Origin: Candidatus Onthousia faecigallinarum | Lineage (GTDB): Bacteria > Bacillota_I > Bacilli_A > RF39 > UBA660 | Direction: 5' to 3' | NCBI GenBank assembly: GCA_018716225.1 | Contig: DVKE01000039.1 | Coordinates: 1 to 38,510, forward strand | Length of the DNA stretch: 38,510 nt | Part shown: positions 6,583 through 16,872 of the stretch, piece by piece | Numbering within the stretch: the stretch's first letter is position 1 | Layout of the letters: each line of letters starts with the position of its first letter | Made by a program: the position numbers and the translations under genes | The notes under the pieces: model-generated | Databases searched by the model: none | Told to the model about the DNA's origin: nothing | Seen by the model: the letters and a program-made list of their open reading frames with translations, nothing else

Positions 6583-9500
6583 ATGTCAGTGAAAACATAT
6601 CAAAAAAATTATCAAAAACAAACAGAATATCTAGAAAGCTATTATCAAAAGCTCGTCTATCAAATCAAACAAAAAGAATTAATCGGCATTACGAACGAAT
6701 GGATTGTCGATAATTATTATATGATCGTAGAAAAAAAGCAAGATTTAAAAGGATTCTTCAAACGAAAGAAAAACTATGAAAATGCTTTTTTTAAACCAGA
6801 TTTATACCCTATTATAAAAAAGGAATTTGAAAAAGAACATTGCCGTTTTCAATTAGATGACATGGCAAAATATCTTAACAAATATCAAAGAGAAGAAAAC
6901 ACCTATTTTTCTTATGATAAATTATCAACGTTTCGTCAGGTAACTTTTTTAATTATCTTAGAAAAGTTAACCGAAGTATGCCAGCAAGAAGAAACAAGAA
7001 AAGAAGAAAAAGAAAAAGCCGAACATCTTTTTGATCAGATCGAAGAAACCAATAAGTGTTATCTTCTTACAAAAGACCTTCTAACCAGTCCTTGTTTCTT
7101 AGAACATTTTTATAATTTAGTAAGAGAAAATGGACAGAAAAGTCTTCCTATCTTAGAATACTTAAATAAATTATTAAAAGAAGAGAACATAAACTTAAAT
7201 GAACAAATGGAAACTTATTATGAGGACCTAGGAAAAACGAGCATTCTGATCTCAAATATTTTCTATTCGATTCAACAATTATCAAAAATTAAAAATGAGA
7301 CTTTATATGCCAAAATTTCTTTTACCGAAAAACTTCTTTGGAAAGATAAAACCTATAAAATTATGAGTGACGAAAGCAAAGAATACTATCGAGAAGAAAT
7401 TAAGAAAAATGCCAAGAAGAAAAAGATGAGTGAATTAGAGTTTGTAGAAAATTTAATGCAGAAAAAAGCGGAAGAAGAGCACATTGGTTTCTTACTCTTT
7501 CCACCAAAAAATATCAAAAGAAGAAATGTTTTATACCTTTCTTTTATTACGATTACAACTTGTCTTTTATCCGCTCTTCTTGCCCCTTATCTAATTCGGC
7601 CGGTCATTCTTAGTTTTCTTTGTCTATTGATACCTGTCAGTGAACTAGTGATTCAACTAACCAATAAAATCATCTTAAAATTCTTTCCTCCCCACCCTTT
7701 AGCAAAAATAGATTTTAAAGATAAAATCAAGGATGAATATCGAACGATGATAGTCATTGTTACGATCCTAAAAGATAAAAAGAAAGTTCAAAAAATGTTC
7801 CGCGACCTAGAAGCCCACTATCTTTTAAGCCCAAAAGAAAATGTTTTCTTTACCCTCTTAGGAGATGCGACTAGTTATAAAGAAGAGCATTACCCTCTTG
7901 ATCAAGAAATTATCGAGGAAGGATTAAAATGTTGTGAAACTTTAAATAAAAAATATAAAGGCGAAATCTTCCACTTTGTCTATCGTAAAAGAAAATATAG
8001 TAAAGGGGAAGAAACGTATCTTGGTTGGGAAAGAAAACGGGGAGCCTTACAAGATTTGAATCAACTTCTCTTAGGACAATTAACCAAAGAAGAACAGGAG
8101 GATTATTTCCAAGCGAATACCATAAAAGAAGATTTGAAGATTAAATATGTTATGCCCCTTGATGCCGATACCAAATTAGGCCTTGGTAGTATTTCAAGGC
8201 TGATCGGTACAATGGCACATCCGATGAATCAACCGGTCTTAAATAAGGAAAGAACCAAAGTCATCCGTGGTTATGGTATGATGCAACCAAAAGTAACCTT
8301 TGATCTTTCTCTAGAAAATCAATCGACATATTCCCAAACCTTTGCTGGTCTAGGTGGTTATGATGTCTACTCTAGTGTCGTACCAGATTTTTATCAAGAT
8401 GTTTTCCAAGAAAGCAATTTCTATGGCAAAGGAATCTATGATTTAGCCGTTTTTAATGAAGTCATTTTAAACAATCATTTCCCCAAAAATAGAATTCTTA
8501 GTCATGACTTATTAGAAGGAAGTTATACAAGATGTGGTTATGTCTCGGATGTAGATTTCTATGATGACTTTCCAAGTAATTTCTTAGTCGACTCCAAAAG
8601 ACAGCACCGTTGGGCTAGAGGTGACATGCAAATACTAGCTTGGGCTTTTAAGAAGAACCCTTTAAATGCCATTCATCGCTTTAAATTTATCGATAATATT
8701 AGGCGAGGACTCCTACCTTTTTTCTTACTATTAATTATTATTTTCGCTTATGCCATCAGCCCTACCGCTCCTCATTATTGGATCCTTTTTGTCATCTTAA
8801 TTCTATTAATTCCTATCTTCTTCTTTATCTTTGAGAAGATTAAATCACAGAATAAACGATCAACCAAAACCAAACAATATCAAAACACTATTGTAGGACT
8901 ACAATCCATTATCTTAAAAATTGTCGCTGACTTCTCTTCTCTTCCTTATCATGCCAGATTATATCTTGATGCTTTTACAAGAGCTCTTTACCGTATGACG
9001 ATCAGCAAAAAGAAATTACTTAGTTGGATAACCTCGGAAGAAGCAGCCAAAAATACGAGCAATACGCTTGATACTTACTTAATTAAATTTCAAAGCAATT
9101 ACTGGTTCTGTCTTATTCTAATTCTTCTTGTTTTATGGTTAAATCCAATCAACATTTTTGCTGTTTTAATGATTTCGATTGTCTTCCTAGCCAGTCCCCT
9201 TTACTTCTATTTAATGGGACAACCTGTAACCGAACGAACAATTCTTCTTTCGAAAAAACAACAAGAAGACTTATTCGACCTCGCGAAAAAAACATGGAGA
9301 TACTTCGATCAAGCTTTAACTCCAGAAAACCATTACTTAATTCCAGACAACTATCAAAAAAACAGAGAAGAAGTATATGATATCAAGACTTCGGCCACTG
9401 ATATCAGTTTCTCGATTCTTTCTGTCATATCGGCTTATAAGTTACAGATCATTTCCAAGAAAAGAGCTTTCTTTCTGCTCGATAATATCTTAACAACCAT

Positions 9501-12500
9501 AGAAGAACTAAAGAAATGGAATGGTCACTTATATAACTGGTACAACATAAAAACCAAAGAACCCATGTTTCCTTATTATGTTTCAACCATCGATAGTGGA
9601 AACTTAATCGCCAGTTTAATTGTCTTAAAAGAGCTTTATCATGACGAACAGGAAGAAGCCTTTGTAAAACGGTGTGAACTTTTAATTCAAAAAGCTGACT
9701 TTAAAAAATTGTTCAGTAAAGAAACCAATACCTTTGCCGTTGGTTATGACAGTTTAGAAGAAAAGAAATCCCCGTTTCACTATGATAAATTCGCGAGTGA
9801 ATCAAGATTAACCAGCTATATTGCTATTGCTAAAGGAGATGTTTCTTATAAACATTGGTTTGCTCTCGATAAATCGTTAACCAAATTTCATCAATACAAA
9901 GGCCTCCTATCTTGGTCAGGAACATCCTTTGAATATTACATGCCCCTTCTATTCATGAATGATTATCCAAATACCCTAATTGATGAAAGTTACTTCTTTG
10001 CAATGTATTGTCAAAAAGAGTATCAAAAAGAAACGTATCCCAATCTCCCTTGGGGTGTGAGTGAAGCCGCTTACAATGTCTTAGATAATGCCAAAAATTA
10101 TAAATACAAAGCTTTTGGAACGCCCTACTTAAAATTCCAAAGCATCGACACCGATCGTAAAGTCATTAGCCCTTATGCTTCTCTTATCGCCTTAACCAAA
10201 AATCCCGAAGAAGTGTATAAAAACTACCAACGTTGGAAAAAAATCAATATGGTAGGAGAATTCGGTTGTTATGAATCTTATGATATTGATGATAAAGAAA
10301 TTATCTATGCCTACTTTGCTCATCACCAAGGGATGATCTTAACAAGTCTTGCCAATTATCTCGGCAACCATACCATTCAAAAGTATTTTCAACAAGATAT
10401 CGAAATTGAAGCCTTTGACATTCTAAACAAAGAAAAACTACAAATCAAGCCAATGATCGATATGAAGATTCGGCGTTATAAAGCCCAAGAATACTTAAAA
10501 GAACCTCTTGAAAACGATGTAAGAGTTTATCGCGAAATCCAACAATATCCCGAAGTATCTGCCCTATCCAATGCACGCTATATGATTTTGATGAACGAAA
10601 GAGGAAATGGTTTCAGCAGATACAAAGATATTCAACTGAACCGTTATCGGAAAATATCCGAACAAGACTATGGCTGCTACCTTTACATCAAAGAAGGCGA
10701 TCATATTTGGTCAAACACCTATGCGCCCGTCAATCAAAAACCAGATCGATATGAAGTAACCTTTGCCCTAGATCGTCTCAAATATCAACGGCTCGATCAT
10801 GACATTGTGACCAACACTGAAATTATCGTAACCCAAAAACACAATGCCGAAGTAAGAAAAATCACCTTTAAAAACCTAGGAGAAGAAACCCATACCCTAG
10901 AATTAACAACCTATCTAGAGCCAATTGTTTGTAACAATAAAAATGATATTAGTCATCGAGTATTTAATAGTATGTTCCTCTCTTCCGAATATGAAGAAAA
11001 CAAGAATGCCCTCATTTTCGAACGAAAAGAGCGCGATAAAAACAACTATTACTTTGTTCACAAATTATGGAGCAAAGAATTTATGCAAGTAAATACCTAT
11101 GAAACGGAACGTTCCAATTTCTTAAATCGCAATGATACTTATGCGAACCCTGCGGGTCTAAAGAAAGACCTTACCAATTATACAGGAGATAACTTAGATC
11201 CTATCGCCTCATTAAGAAATACCCTTACTCTAGAAGGAGGCGCCAAGAAAACGGTCTATATTTTAAATGGCTTTGGTACCAGTAAACAACAAATACTAGA
11301 AATCCTAGAAGACTTGGAACAAGAAGAAGACATCAAAGAAGCTTTCCAATTAGTAACCTTAACGACAGACAAAATGATGAAACAACTAAATGTTACTTCC
11401 GAAGATGTCAATCGGTACAATAAGGCTCTCAATTACTTATATCAAACTACAAAGGTCAGCATGACGGAAGAACGAAGAAAATATCTTACCCAAAATCATT
11501 TATCTCAACAAAATCTATGGCGCTTTGGTATCTCAGGAGATATTCCCATTATCCTAGTAGAAATTGATGATCTTACTTCTCTTGGCCTTACCAAAGAACT
11601 CTTAACCATGTTTGAATATTACAAAAATCGAGGCATTTACGTTGATATGATTCTTTTAAATAGTAAAAACGAAGAACAGGCAGCCATGATCAAAGAAGTC
11701 ATTCAAAATGAATTGTTCTATATTTACTCTTATCAAGATCCTGCTTCTTACAAAGGAACGATCAAAGTGATTGAAGACAATGAAATCACCGAAGAAGAAA
11801 AGAATCTTTTAAGAGGAATTGCCAGACTTTATTTTGATACCAAAAAGAATCATTCTCTAAAAGACTATATCGACTCTTTCCAACTCCAAAACAAAGCAAA
11901 AGTAGAAACAGAACAAGAAAAACGAATTCCCCTTCCTTTAAAAAGAGAAGAATTGATGTTTGATAATGGCTTTGGTGGTTTCCGAAAAGAAGGAAAAGAA
12001 TATATCATCTATAACCGAAATACCCCGATGCCTTGGACCAATGTTCTAGCTAATGAAGATTTTGGTACCATCCTAACAAATACCAACAATGGTTTTACTT
12101 ACGCATTCAACAGTAAAGAATATAAACTTACAGTCTGGACCAATGATACAATGTTAGACGATCCTTCCGAAGGCTTCTATTACAATAAGGCAAGACTTGA
12201 CTTCACCCAATGCACGCACGGCTTTGGCTATAGCATCTTCGAATTGAAAACCCAAGAAAATTATTTCAAAAACACTATTTTCGTACCGAAAAAAGGCAAA
12301 GTTAAAGTAAATCTTTTAACCATCACCTTTAATGAAGATCAAGAATTTGAACTTACTTACTTCATGAATCCTGTCTTAGGAGAAAGTGAAGACACAACCA
12401 TACGCCATTTAATTACCACCTTCGATCAAAACCAAAACGCCCTACTCATTCAAAATGGTTATGCCAAACAATTCCGGGATAACATCGTTTATCTAACTTC

Positions 12501-14175
12501 TTCTGAGGAAATCACTTCTCATATAGACCAACCGGTACAAAAAGGAATTACCATTAAAGTAAAGGGCAAAGCCAAAGAACAGAAAATGATCGCTTTCTTC
12601 CTTGGCTGCAAAACACAAGCAGAACCCTTCTTATTCACAAGCGTTGAAGAAGCGAAAAAAGAAGAAAAAGAAACCAAAGAATACTGGAAAAAAGAATTAT
12701 CAAAAATACAAGTCCAAACAGAGGATGAAAGCTTCAATTACATCATGAATGGTTGGTACCTTTATCAAACTCTTGCTTGTCGAATCCTTGCCCGCTCTGC
12801 TTTCTATCAAGTAGGAGGAGCCTTTGGATTCCGTGATCAATTACAAGATTGTATGAACATTGCCACCACGCATGAAGAATGGACCAAAAAGCAAATCCTA
12901 AACTGTGCCATGCATCAATTTAAGGAAGGAGATGTCCTTCACTGGTGGCATGAAACAAGTCGCTTTGGCCTACGATCTCGCTTTAAAGATGATTATCTCT
13001 GGCTAGTGTATGCAACTTATGAATACTTAGAGAAAACAAACGATACCACGATCTTAGAAGAACAGATTCCTTTCGTCATCGGCCAAGAATTAGGCGAAAA
13101 CGAAGAAGAACGAGGTATGACTTACTACTATAGTGAAGAAAAATATCCCCTAAAAGAACACCTTAAAATCATCATGGAAAAAACGAAACATGAAATGGGC
13201 AACAATGGACTTCCTCTTATGGGCGGAGGAGATTGGAACGATGGAATGAACCATATCGGCATCAAAGGCAAAGGAACGAGTATCTGGTTAGGATTCTTCC
13301 TTTACGAAGTATTAAATCGCTACATTAAAATTTGTCAAAAAACGAAAATTGATGAAATAGAAAGTTACCAAAAACAACAACAAGATTTAAAAGAAGCTCT
13401 TTTAAAAAATGGTTGGGATGAAACCTATTACTTAAGAGCAATCGCGGACGATGGAACCAAAATTGGATCGAAAGAAAGTAAAGAATGTCAGATTGATTTA
13501 ATCTCTCAAAGCTTTGCCATTCTAACCGATATTGCTACCAAAGAACAAGAAAAAACAATCCTACAAGCCGTAAAAGAAAAACTAGTCGATACCAAACACG
13601 GACTCGTAAAACTACTTACTCCCCCTTTCACCCAAAATTGGCATGATATTGGTTATATTCAAAACTATCCAAAAGGAATTAGAGAAAATGGAGGTCAATA
13701 CACTCATGCTGTCGCTTGGTATATTATGGCTTTATCTCACCTCAAAAAAACACAAGAAGCCTATCAAATCTTCTCCATGCTAAACCCGATCGCTCACGCT
13801 CAAACCGAAGAAGACTGTCAAATCTATCAAGTAGAACCTTACGTCATTTCCGCTGACATTTATACCCATAAAATATTCTATGGCAAAGGCGGTTGGACTT
13901 GGTATACTGGTAGTAGTGCTTGGTTCTATAAAGTAGGCTTAGAAGAACTCTTAGGCTTTCAAAAAGAAGGAGACTCTTTAAAAATAACCCCTCATAAAAT
14001 TCCTTTTGACCATTACCAGCTTACTTATCACTATCAGGATACCCTTTATCAAATAGAATTTAAGAAAGACAAACAAGAAGTAATCACCCTCGATCAAAAA
14101 GAAATCAAAGGAAAGATACCACTTACAAATGACAAAAAAGAACACACCATTGTGATCAAAGGAGGAAAAGAATGA
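6583..14175 (+). CDS. Cyclic beta-1,2-glucan synthase-like enzyme (GT84 + glycoamylase + GH94)
   Basis: A 2530-residue membrane enzyme with the domain order of NdvB/ChvB/Cgs. The N-terminal region (1-310) is cytosolic and charged. Membrane helices lie near 316-360, 709-752 and 840-885. Between the first two sets is a GT84 processive glucosyltransferase with DADTK at 527 and QHRWARGD at 674. A glycoamylase-like domain follows, with ESYDIDD and AHHQGM near 1246-1251. Two GH94-type beta-sandwich segments begin near 1327 and 1783, and the C-terminal GH94 (alpha/alpha)6 domain has FRDQLQD (about 2085), GGDWNDGMN (2215-2223) and NWHDIGYI. The known family polymerizes UDP-glucose to beta-1,2-glucan, trims it by phosphorolysis and cyclizes it. 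Length is slightly under the proteobacterial 2800. The site taggagggtgag-ATG sets the start. Its TGA overlaps the pgi ATG. Whether the product is cyclic or linear is not known. Confidence 0.88.
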   Translation: MSVKTYQKNYQKQTEYLESYYQKLVYQIKQKELIGITNEWIVDNYYMIVEKKQDLKGFFKRKKNYENAFFKPDLYPIIKKEFEKEHCRFQLDDMAKYLNKYQREENTYFSYDKLSTFRQVTFLIILEKLTEVCQQEETRKEEKEKAEHLFDQIEETNKCYLLTKDLLTSPCFLEHFYNLVRENGQKSLPILEYLNKLLKEENINLNEQMETYYEDLGKTSILISNIFYSIQQLSKIKNETLYAKISFTEKLLWKDKTYKIMSDESKEYYREEIKKNAKKKKMSELEFVENLMQKKAEEEHIGFLLFPPKNIKRRNVLYLSFITITTCLLSALLAPYLIRPVILSFLCLLIPVSELVIQLTNKIILKFFPPHPLAKIDFKDKIKDEYRTMIVIVTILKDKKKVQKMFRDLEAHYLLSPKENVFFTLLGDATSYKEEHYPLDQEIIEEGLKCCETLNKKYKGEIFHFVYRKRKYSKGEETYLGWERKRGALQDLNQLLLGQLTKEEQEDYFQANTIKEDLKIKYVMPLDADTKLGLGSISRLIGTMAHPMNQPVLNKERTKVIRGYGMMQPKVTFDLSLENQSTYSQTFAGLGGYDVYSSVVPDFYQDVFQESNFYGKGIYDLAVFNEVILNNHFPKNRILSHDLLEGSYTRCGYVSDVDFYDDFPSNFLVDSKRQHRWARGDMQILAWAFKKNPLNAIHRFKFIDNIRRGLLPFFLLLIIIFAYAISPTAPHYWILFVILILLIPIFFFIFEKIKSQNKRSTKTKQYQNTIVGLQSIILKIVADFSSLPYHARLYLDAFTRALYRMTISKKKLLSWITSEEAAKNTSNTLDTYLIKFQSNYWFCLILILLVLWLNPINIFAVLMISIVFLASPLYFYLMGQPVTERTILLSKKQQEDLFDLAKKTWRYFDQALTPENHYLIPDNYQKNREEVYDIKTSATDISFSILSVISAYKLQIISKKRAFFLLDNILTTIEELKKWNGHLYNWYNIKTKEPMFPYYVSTIDSGNLIASLIVLKELYHDEQEEAFVKRCELLIQKADFKKLFSKETNTFAVGYDSLEEKKSPFHYDKFASESRLTSYIAIAKGDVSYKHWFALDKSLTKFHQYKGLLSWSGTSFEYYMPLLFMNDYPNTLIDESYFFAMYCQKEYQKETYPNLPWGVSEAAYNVLDNAKNYKYKAFGTPYLKFQSIDTDRKVISPYASLIALTKNPEEVYKNYQRWKKINMVGEFGCYESYDIDDKEIIYAYFAHHQGMILTSLANYLGNHTIQKYFQQDIEIEAFDILNKEKLQIKPMIDMKIRRYKAQEYLKEPLENDVRVYREIQQYPEVSALSNARYMILMNERGNGFSRYKDIQLNRYRKISEQDYGCYLYIKEGDHIWSNTYAPVNQKPDRYEVTFALDRLKYQRLDHDIVTNTEIIVTQKHNAEVRKITFKNLGEETHTLELTTYLEPIVCNNKNDISHRVFNSMFLSSEYEENKNALIFERKERDKNNYYFVHKLWSKEFMQVNTYETERSNFLNRNDTYANPAGLKKDLTNYTGDNLDPIASLRNTLTLEGGAKKTVYILNGFGTSKQQILEILEDLEQEEDIKEAFQLVTLTTDKMMKQLNVTSEDVNRYNKALNYLYQTTKVSMTEERRKYLTQNHLSQQNLWRFGISGDIPIILVEIDDLTSLGLTKELLTMFEYYKNRGIYVDMILLNSKNEEQAAMIKEVIQNELFYIYSYQDPASYKGTIKVIEDNEITEEEKNLLRGIARLYFDTKKNHSLKDYIDSFQLQNKAKVETEQEKRIPLPLKREELMFDNGFGGFRKEGKEYIIYNRNTPMPWTNVLANEDFGTILTNTNNGFTYAFNSKEYKLTVWTNDTMLDDPSEGFYYNKARLDFTQCTHGFGYSIFELKTQENYFKNTIFVPKKGKVKVNLLTITFNEDQEFELTYFMNPVLGESEDTTIRHLITTFDQNQNALLIQNGYAKQFRDNIVYLTSSEEITSHIDQPVQKGITIKVKGKAKEQKMIAFFLGCKTQAEPFLFTSVEEAKKEEKETKEYWKKELSKIQVQTEDESFNYIMNGWYLYQTLACRILARSAFYQVGGAFGFRDQLQDCMNIATTHEEWTKKQILNCAMHQFKEGDVLHWWHETSRFGLRSRFKDDYLWLVYATYEYLEKTNDTTILEEQIPFVIGQELGENEEERGMTYYYSEEKYPLKEHLKIIMEKTKHEMGNNGLPLMGGGDWNDGMNHIGIKGKGTSIWLGFFLYEVLNRYIKICQKTKIDEIESYQKQQQDLKEALLKNGWDETYYLRAIADDGTKIGSKESKECQIDLISQSFAILTDIATKEQEKTILQAVKEKLVDTKHGLVKLLTPPFTQNWHDIGYIQNYPKGIRENGGQYTHAVAWYIMALSHLKKTQEAYQIFSMLNPIAHAQTEEDCQIYQVEPYVISADIYTHKIFYGKGGWTWYTGSSAWFYKVGLEELLGFQKEGDSLKITPHKIPFDHYQLTYHYQDTLYQIEFKKDKQEVITLDQKEIKGKIPLTNDKKEHTIVIKGGKE

Positions 14176-15362
14176 TAACCTTTAATTTTAAAAGTTTTAC
14201 CCAACAACCAAATTCAATGCCCAAAGAAAGAAAAGAAGCAATAAAAAAGAAATTTCAAACCGAAGACAATAAGAAGGGCTGGTATGACTTAGAACGGCAA
14301 GAAGCAAAAATAAAAGAACTAGAGGAAACCGCCATAGAGATTCGCCAAAACTGTGATATCTTCCTCGTCATTGGCATTGGAGGATCCTTTCTAGGCGCAA
14401 AAGCCCTTTATGAAGCCCTACGAGATCCTTACCAAAAAGAAACACCTGAAATCATCTTCACTGGTACCTCTCTTCCCAATGATAATTTAACCGAATTAAA
14501 ACATTATCTCAAAGGAAAAAGAATGTTTATCAATGTCATTTCCAAATCAGGAAATACCTTAGAAACCATTCTCACCTTTCAAGAACTATTACCCTTATTA
14601 AAAGAAACAGCTCAAGAAGATTGGACCAAAAGAATTATTATTACTACCAATAATCAACAAGGAAAACTATTTGATTTTGCCAATCAATACCAAATCAAAC
14701 GTTTCACTATTGAAGATGATATTGGTGGAAGATTCTCCGTTCTTTCCACCGTAGGACTTCTTCCCCTAGCGGTAGCACAAAAAAATATAAGAGACCTATT
14801 AGAAGGAGCCAAAAAAGCAAGATCCGAAGAAGATCTTGCCTACGCCTACGCTTTCCTTAGAGATCAATTCTATCAACAAGGAAAAGAGCTCGAAGCCTTT
14901 GTCATCTATGATGAAAAATTAAGTTACTTTACCGAATGGCTAAAACAACTATTTGCAGAATCCCAAGGAAAAAAGAACAAAGGACTCTTCCCTGTATCTT
15001 TATTATATAGTAGAGATCTCCATTCCCTAGGACAATACCTCCAAGAAGGAAAGACCCTTCTTTTTGAAACCCATATTCGAGCCATTCAAAAAGACAAAGA
15101 CTATAACACTTTAGAAGAAGAATTACAAAAAAGTGTCTGTGAATCTCATGTAGAAAATCAAATTCCAAGTATTTTAATCACGATGGATCAAAAAAACGAA
15201 TGGAATTTCGGCTACCTTATCTTTTTCTTCTATCTGAGTGCTATGGTAGGATCGTATCTTTTAGACGTACCCTACTATAATCAAAATGGAGTTGAAGTTT
15301 ATAAAAAGAAACTAACCAAAGCCTTAGAAAAAGAAAAAATCACTCTAACATCTCTTGAGTGA
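14172..15362 (+). CDS. pgi: Glucose-6-phosphate isomerase
   Basis: The enzyme interconverts glucose-6-phosphate and fructose-6-phosphate in glycolysis and gluconeogenesis. Seen: GIGGSFLGAK near 73-82, the sugar-phosphate loop NVISKSGNTLET near 120-131, GGRFSVLSTVG near 187-197, LFAESQGKKNKG with the catalytic Glu, RDLHSLGQ with the catalytic His, and QNGVEVYKK with the C-terminal catalytic Lys. At 396 residues it is short for Bacillota (about 450), but all blocks are present. The ATGA overlap with the glucan synthase gene and the binding site inside that gene (aaaggaggaaaaga-ATG) show translational coupling. The pairing links hexose-phosphate balance to glucan making: glucose-1-phosphate released by a GH94 domain and UDP-glucose both feed through glucose-6-phosphate. 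Its 3' end overlaps a convergent gene by 23 bases. Confidence 0.93.
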   Translation: MITFNFKSFTQQPNSMPKERKEAIKKKFQTEDNKKGWYDLERQEAKIKELEETAIEIRQNCDIFLVIGIGGSFLGAKALYEALRDPYQKETPEIIFTGTSLPNDNLTELKHYLKGKRMFINVISKSGNTLETILTFQELLPLLKETAQEDWTKRIIITTNNQQGKLFDFANQYQIKRFTIEDDIGGRFSVLSTVGLLPLAVAQKNIRDLLEGAKKARSEEDLAYAYAFLRDQFYQQGKELEAFVIYDEKLSYFTEWLKQLFAESQGKKNKGLFPVSLLYSRDLHSLGQYLQEGKTLLFETHIRAIQKDKDYNTLEEELQKSVCESHVENQIPSILITMDQKNEWNFGYLIFFFYLSAMVGSYLLDVPYYNQNGVEVYKKKLTKALEKEKITLTSLE

Positions 15363-15537
15363 CCACAATATTATCCGAAGCATAATGCTTAATAGAATCT
15401 TTTTTCGCTAACCAAAAAAGGAAGAAAGAAAGAAGAGCAATCAAAAGAAGCAAAAGCAAAAGAAGAAAATAGCTTTTGTTTTTTTTCTTTGAAACAATAG
15501 TAACGGTATAATATCCTTTCGATTTATTACCGGTCAT
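15340..15537 (-). CDS. Small single-pass membrane protein
   Basis: A 65-residue protein: a basic N-terminus, one leucine-rich membrane helix at about 23-45 and a short polar tail. It has its own strong site (aaggagtggttat-ATG) and an extended -10 box upstream, which supports a real gene although it overlaps the end of pgi in convergent orientation. No family is recognised. Confidence 0.6.
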   Translation of the reverse strand: MTGNKSKGYYTVTIVSKKKNKSYFLLLLLLLLIALLSFFLFWLAKKDSIKHYASDNIVVTQEMLE

Positions 15538-15591
15538 ATAACCACTCCTTACTAAAAAAATAGTACACCTAAAAGAACAGGCATACTAACT

Positions 15592-15600
15592 ATTATAACA
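15592..15600 (-). promoter_or_regulatory. Extended -10 promoter of the small membrane protein gene
   Basis: The minus strand reads TGTTATAAT, followed by a leader of about 50 bases before the start codon. Confidence 0.5.
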
Positions 15601-15650
15601 AAAAAAGAGAAGAAAAAATTAAAAAAACAAAAAACTTTACAAATTCAATG

Positions 15651-16541
15651 TCAACTTTTTCTTTCTTTCACGATATCATCTTGCTCTAATCTTCCAATCA
15701 AAAGAGAAGAATCTAGAAAATGTTTTTTTCGATTTTCGCTTACCTTCTTTTCATCATAATTTGCATAACAATACCGACAAAAATGTCCACAAGTATTATA
15801 AACTCCCACATCAACCATCTGAACACATTCGCAAAATTTATTTTTCCGAGCACTCCACTTTTTCCACTTAGATTTCCCTGTTAAACGATAGGCAAGAGAA
15901 AGATCAACACAACTTCCCTTCGAAAACCCATACTCGGTTAAATTCCTTTTTTCGGCACAAGTTTGTACTTTCACCTGATGTTCTTTTGCAATCATAGAAA
16001 AAGCAATCCCAATCTGTTTATAATCTTCTTCTTTGAACGGAATTGTTTGTAACTCTTTTTGATGATAATTAACATTTTTATAATCATCTAAAAAAGAAAT
16101 AATAAAACAAGAAACAAAAGGGGCAAGAGACGCTACTAATTTCCGAAAAGATCGAATATGATAAGAAACCGTATACTTTTTATTTAAAAAAATAGGATCA
16201 TAACGCACAAAAACATTTTCTCGGCCAATCTTCTTACTCACCTCTTGAAGAGCCAAAATAATTTTTTTCTTATCTGGAACAAAAGGCTCAATATCTTTTC
16301 CATAACCAGTCAAAGTAACTTGCAAAACAAAAGGGACTTTTATTTCATCCAAATGAGAAAGAAGAGGAATAGGATTCTTCGTACAAAAAACAATAGCATC
16401 AACCGAAGAAAAAAAGATTCGACTCACTTGCTTCGGATAAAAAGGATTCCTTACATCAAGATACCCTTCCTTCATCCGCTGAAAAAACCAATCACTATAA
16501 AAGGCAATGATATCCGTTCGGCCACTCGCATTTAAAATCAT
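15651..16541 (-). CDS. DUF1848 family protein (cysteine-rich, radical-SAM-like)
   Basis: The 296-residue protein matches DUF1848 along its whole length: the start MILNASGRTDIIAFYSDWF, an 'LDVRNPFYPKQVSRI' segment and the C-terminal cysteine cluster CECVQMVDVGVYNTCGHFCRYCYAN. The clustered cysteines and the barrel-like order of strands suggest an iron-sulfur, radical-SAM-related protein, but the classic N-terminal CxxxCxxC is absent and the biochemical role of the family is unknown to me. It is the last gene of an operon; its ATG overlaps the TGA of the small membrane protein gene upstream by 4 bases. Confidence 0.85.
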   Translation of the reverse strand: MILNASGRTDIIAFYSDWFFQRMKEGYLDVRNPFYPKQVSRIFFSSVDAIVFCTKNPIPLLSHLDEIKVPFVLQVTLTGYGKDIEPFVPDKKKIILALQEVSKKIGRENVFVRYDPIFLNKKYTVSYHIRSFRKLVASLAPFVSCFIISFLDDYKNVNYHQKELQTIPFKEEDYKQIGIAFSMIAKEHQVKVQTCAEKRNLTEYGFSKGSCVDLSLAYRLTGKSKWKKWSARKNKFCECVQMVDVGVYNTCGHFCRYCYANYDEKKVSENRKKHFLDSSLLIGRLEQDDIVKERKS

Positions 16542-16852
16542 GACTTCTTATCACACTTTTTCCGATTCGTAGACTGATAAGAATTTTTTGCATTCTTCTC
16601 TTCTTTCAAATTTCCTTCTTGCAAACGAGAAGAATTGCCGGTTATCTTTGAAACCTTAGAAGAAGCTAAATTGGAAGGAATCACAGGAGTCGTAATTAAA
16701 GAATCCATTTTCGGATCAATAAAATTTTCCATCTTTTTCGCATACTTCATTCTTTTCCTCGGTTGTTCCTTCTTTTCTAAACGAAGCACAAAAAGGTTTG
16801 TAATAAGACAAAGCAATAAAACAATTCCAAAAAGAAGATATAACTCCCACAT
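16538..16852 (-). CDS. Small membrane-anchored protein of unknown function
   Basis: A 104-residue protein with one N-terminal helix (about 3-24) and a long basic, disordered, Ser/Lys/Asn-rich tail, probably cytoplasmic. It has a clear site (gtgggaggtttgtgtt-ATG), lies 20 bases after pta and overlaps the DUF1848 gene by 4 bases, so it is part of the operon. No family is recognised. Confidence 0.65.
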   Translation of the reverse strand: MWELYLLFGIVLLLCLITNLFVLRLEKKEQPRKRMKYAKKMENFIDPKMDSLITTPVIPSNLASSKVSKITGNSSRLQEGNLKEEKNAKNSYQSTNRKKCDKKS

Positions 16853-16872
16853 AACACAAACCTCCCACTACA

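Noticed and set aside
9135-9380. ORFs of the track inside the glucan synthase, pta, lipase and other genes
   Set aside because: They are shadow frames within well-supported genes, without ribosome binding sites or family motifs.
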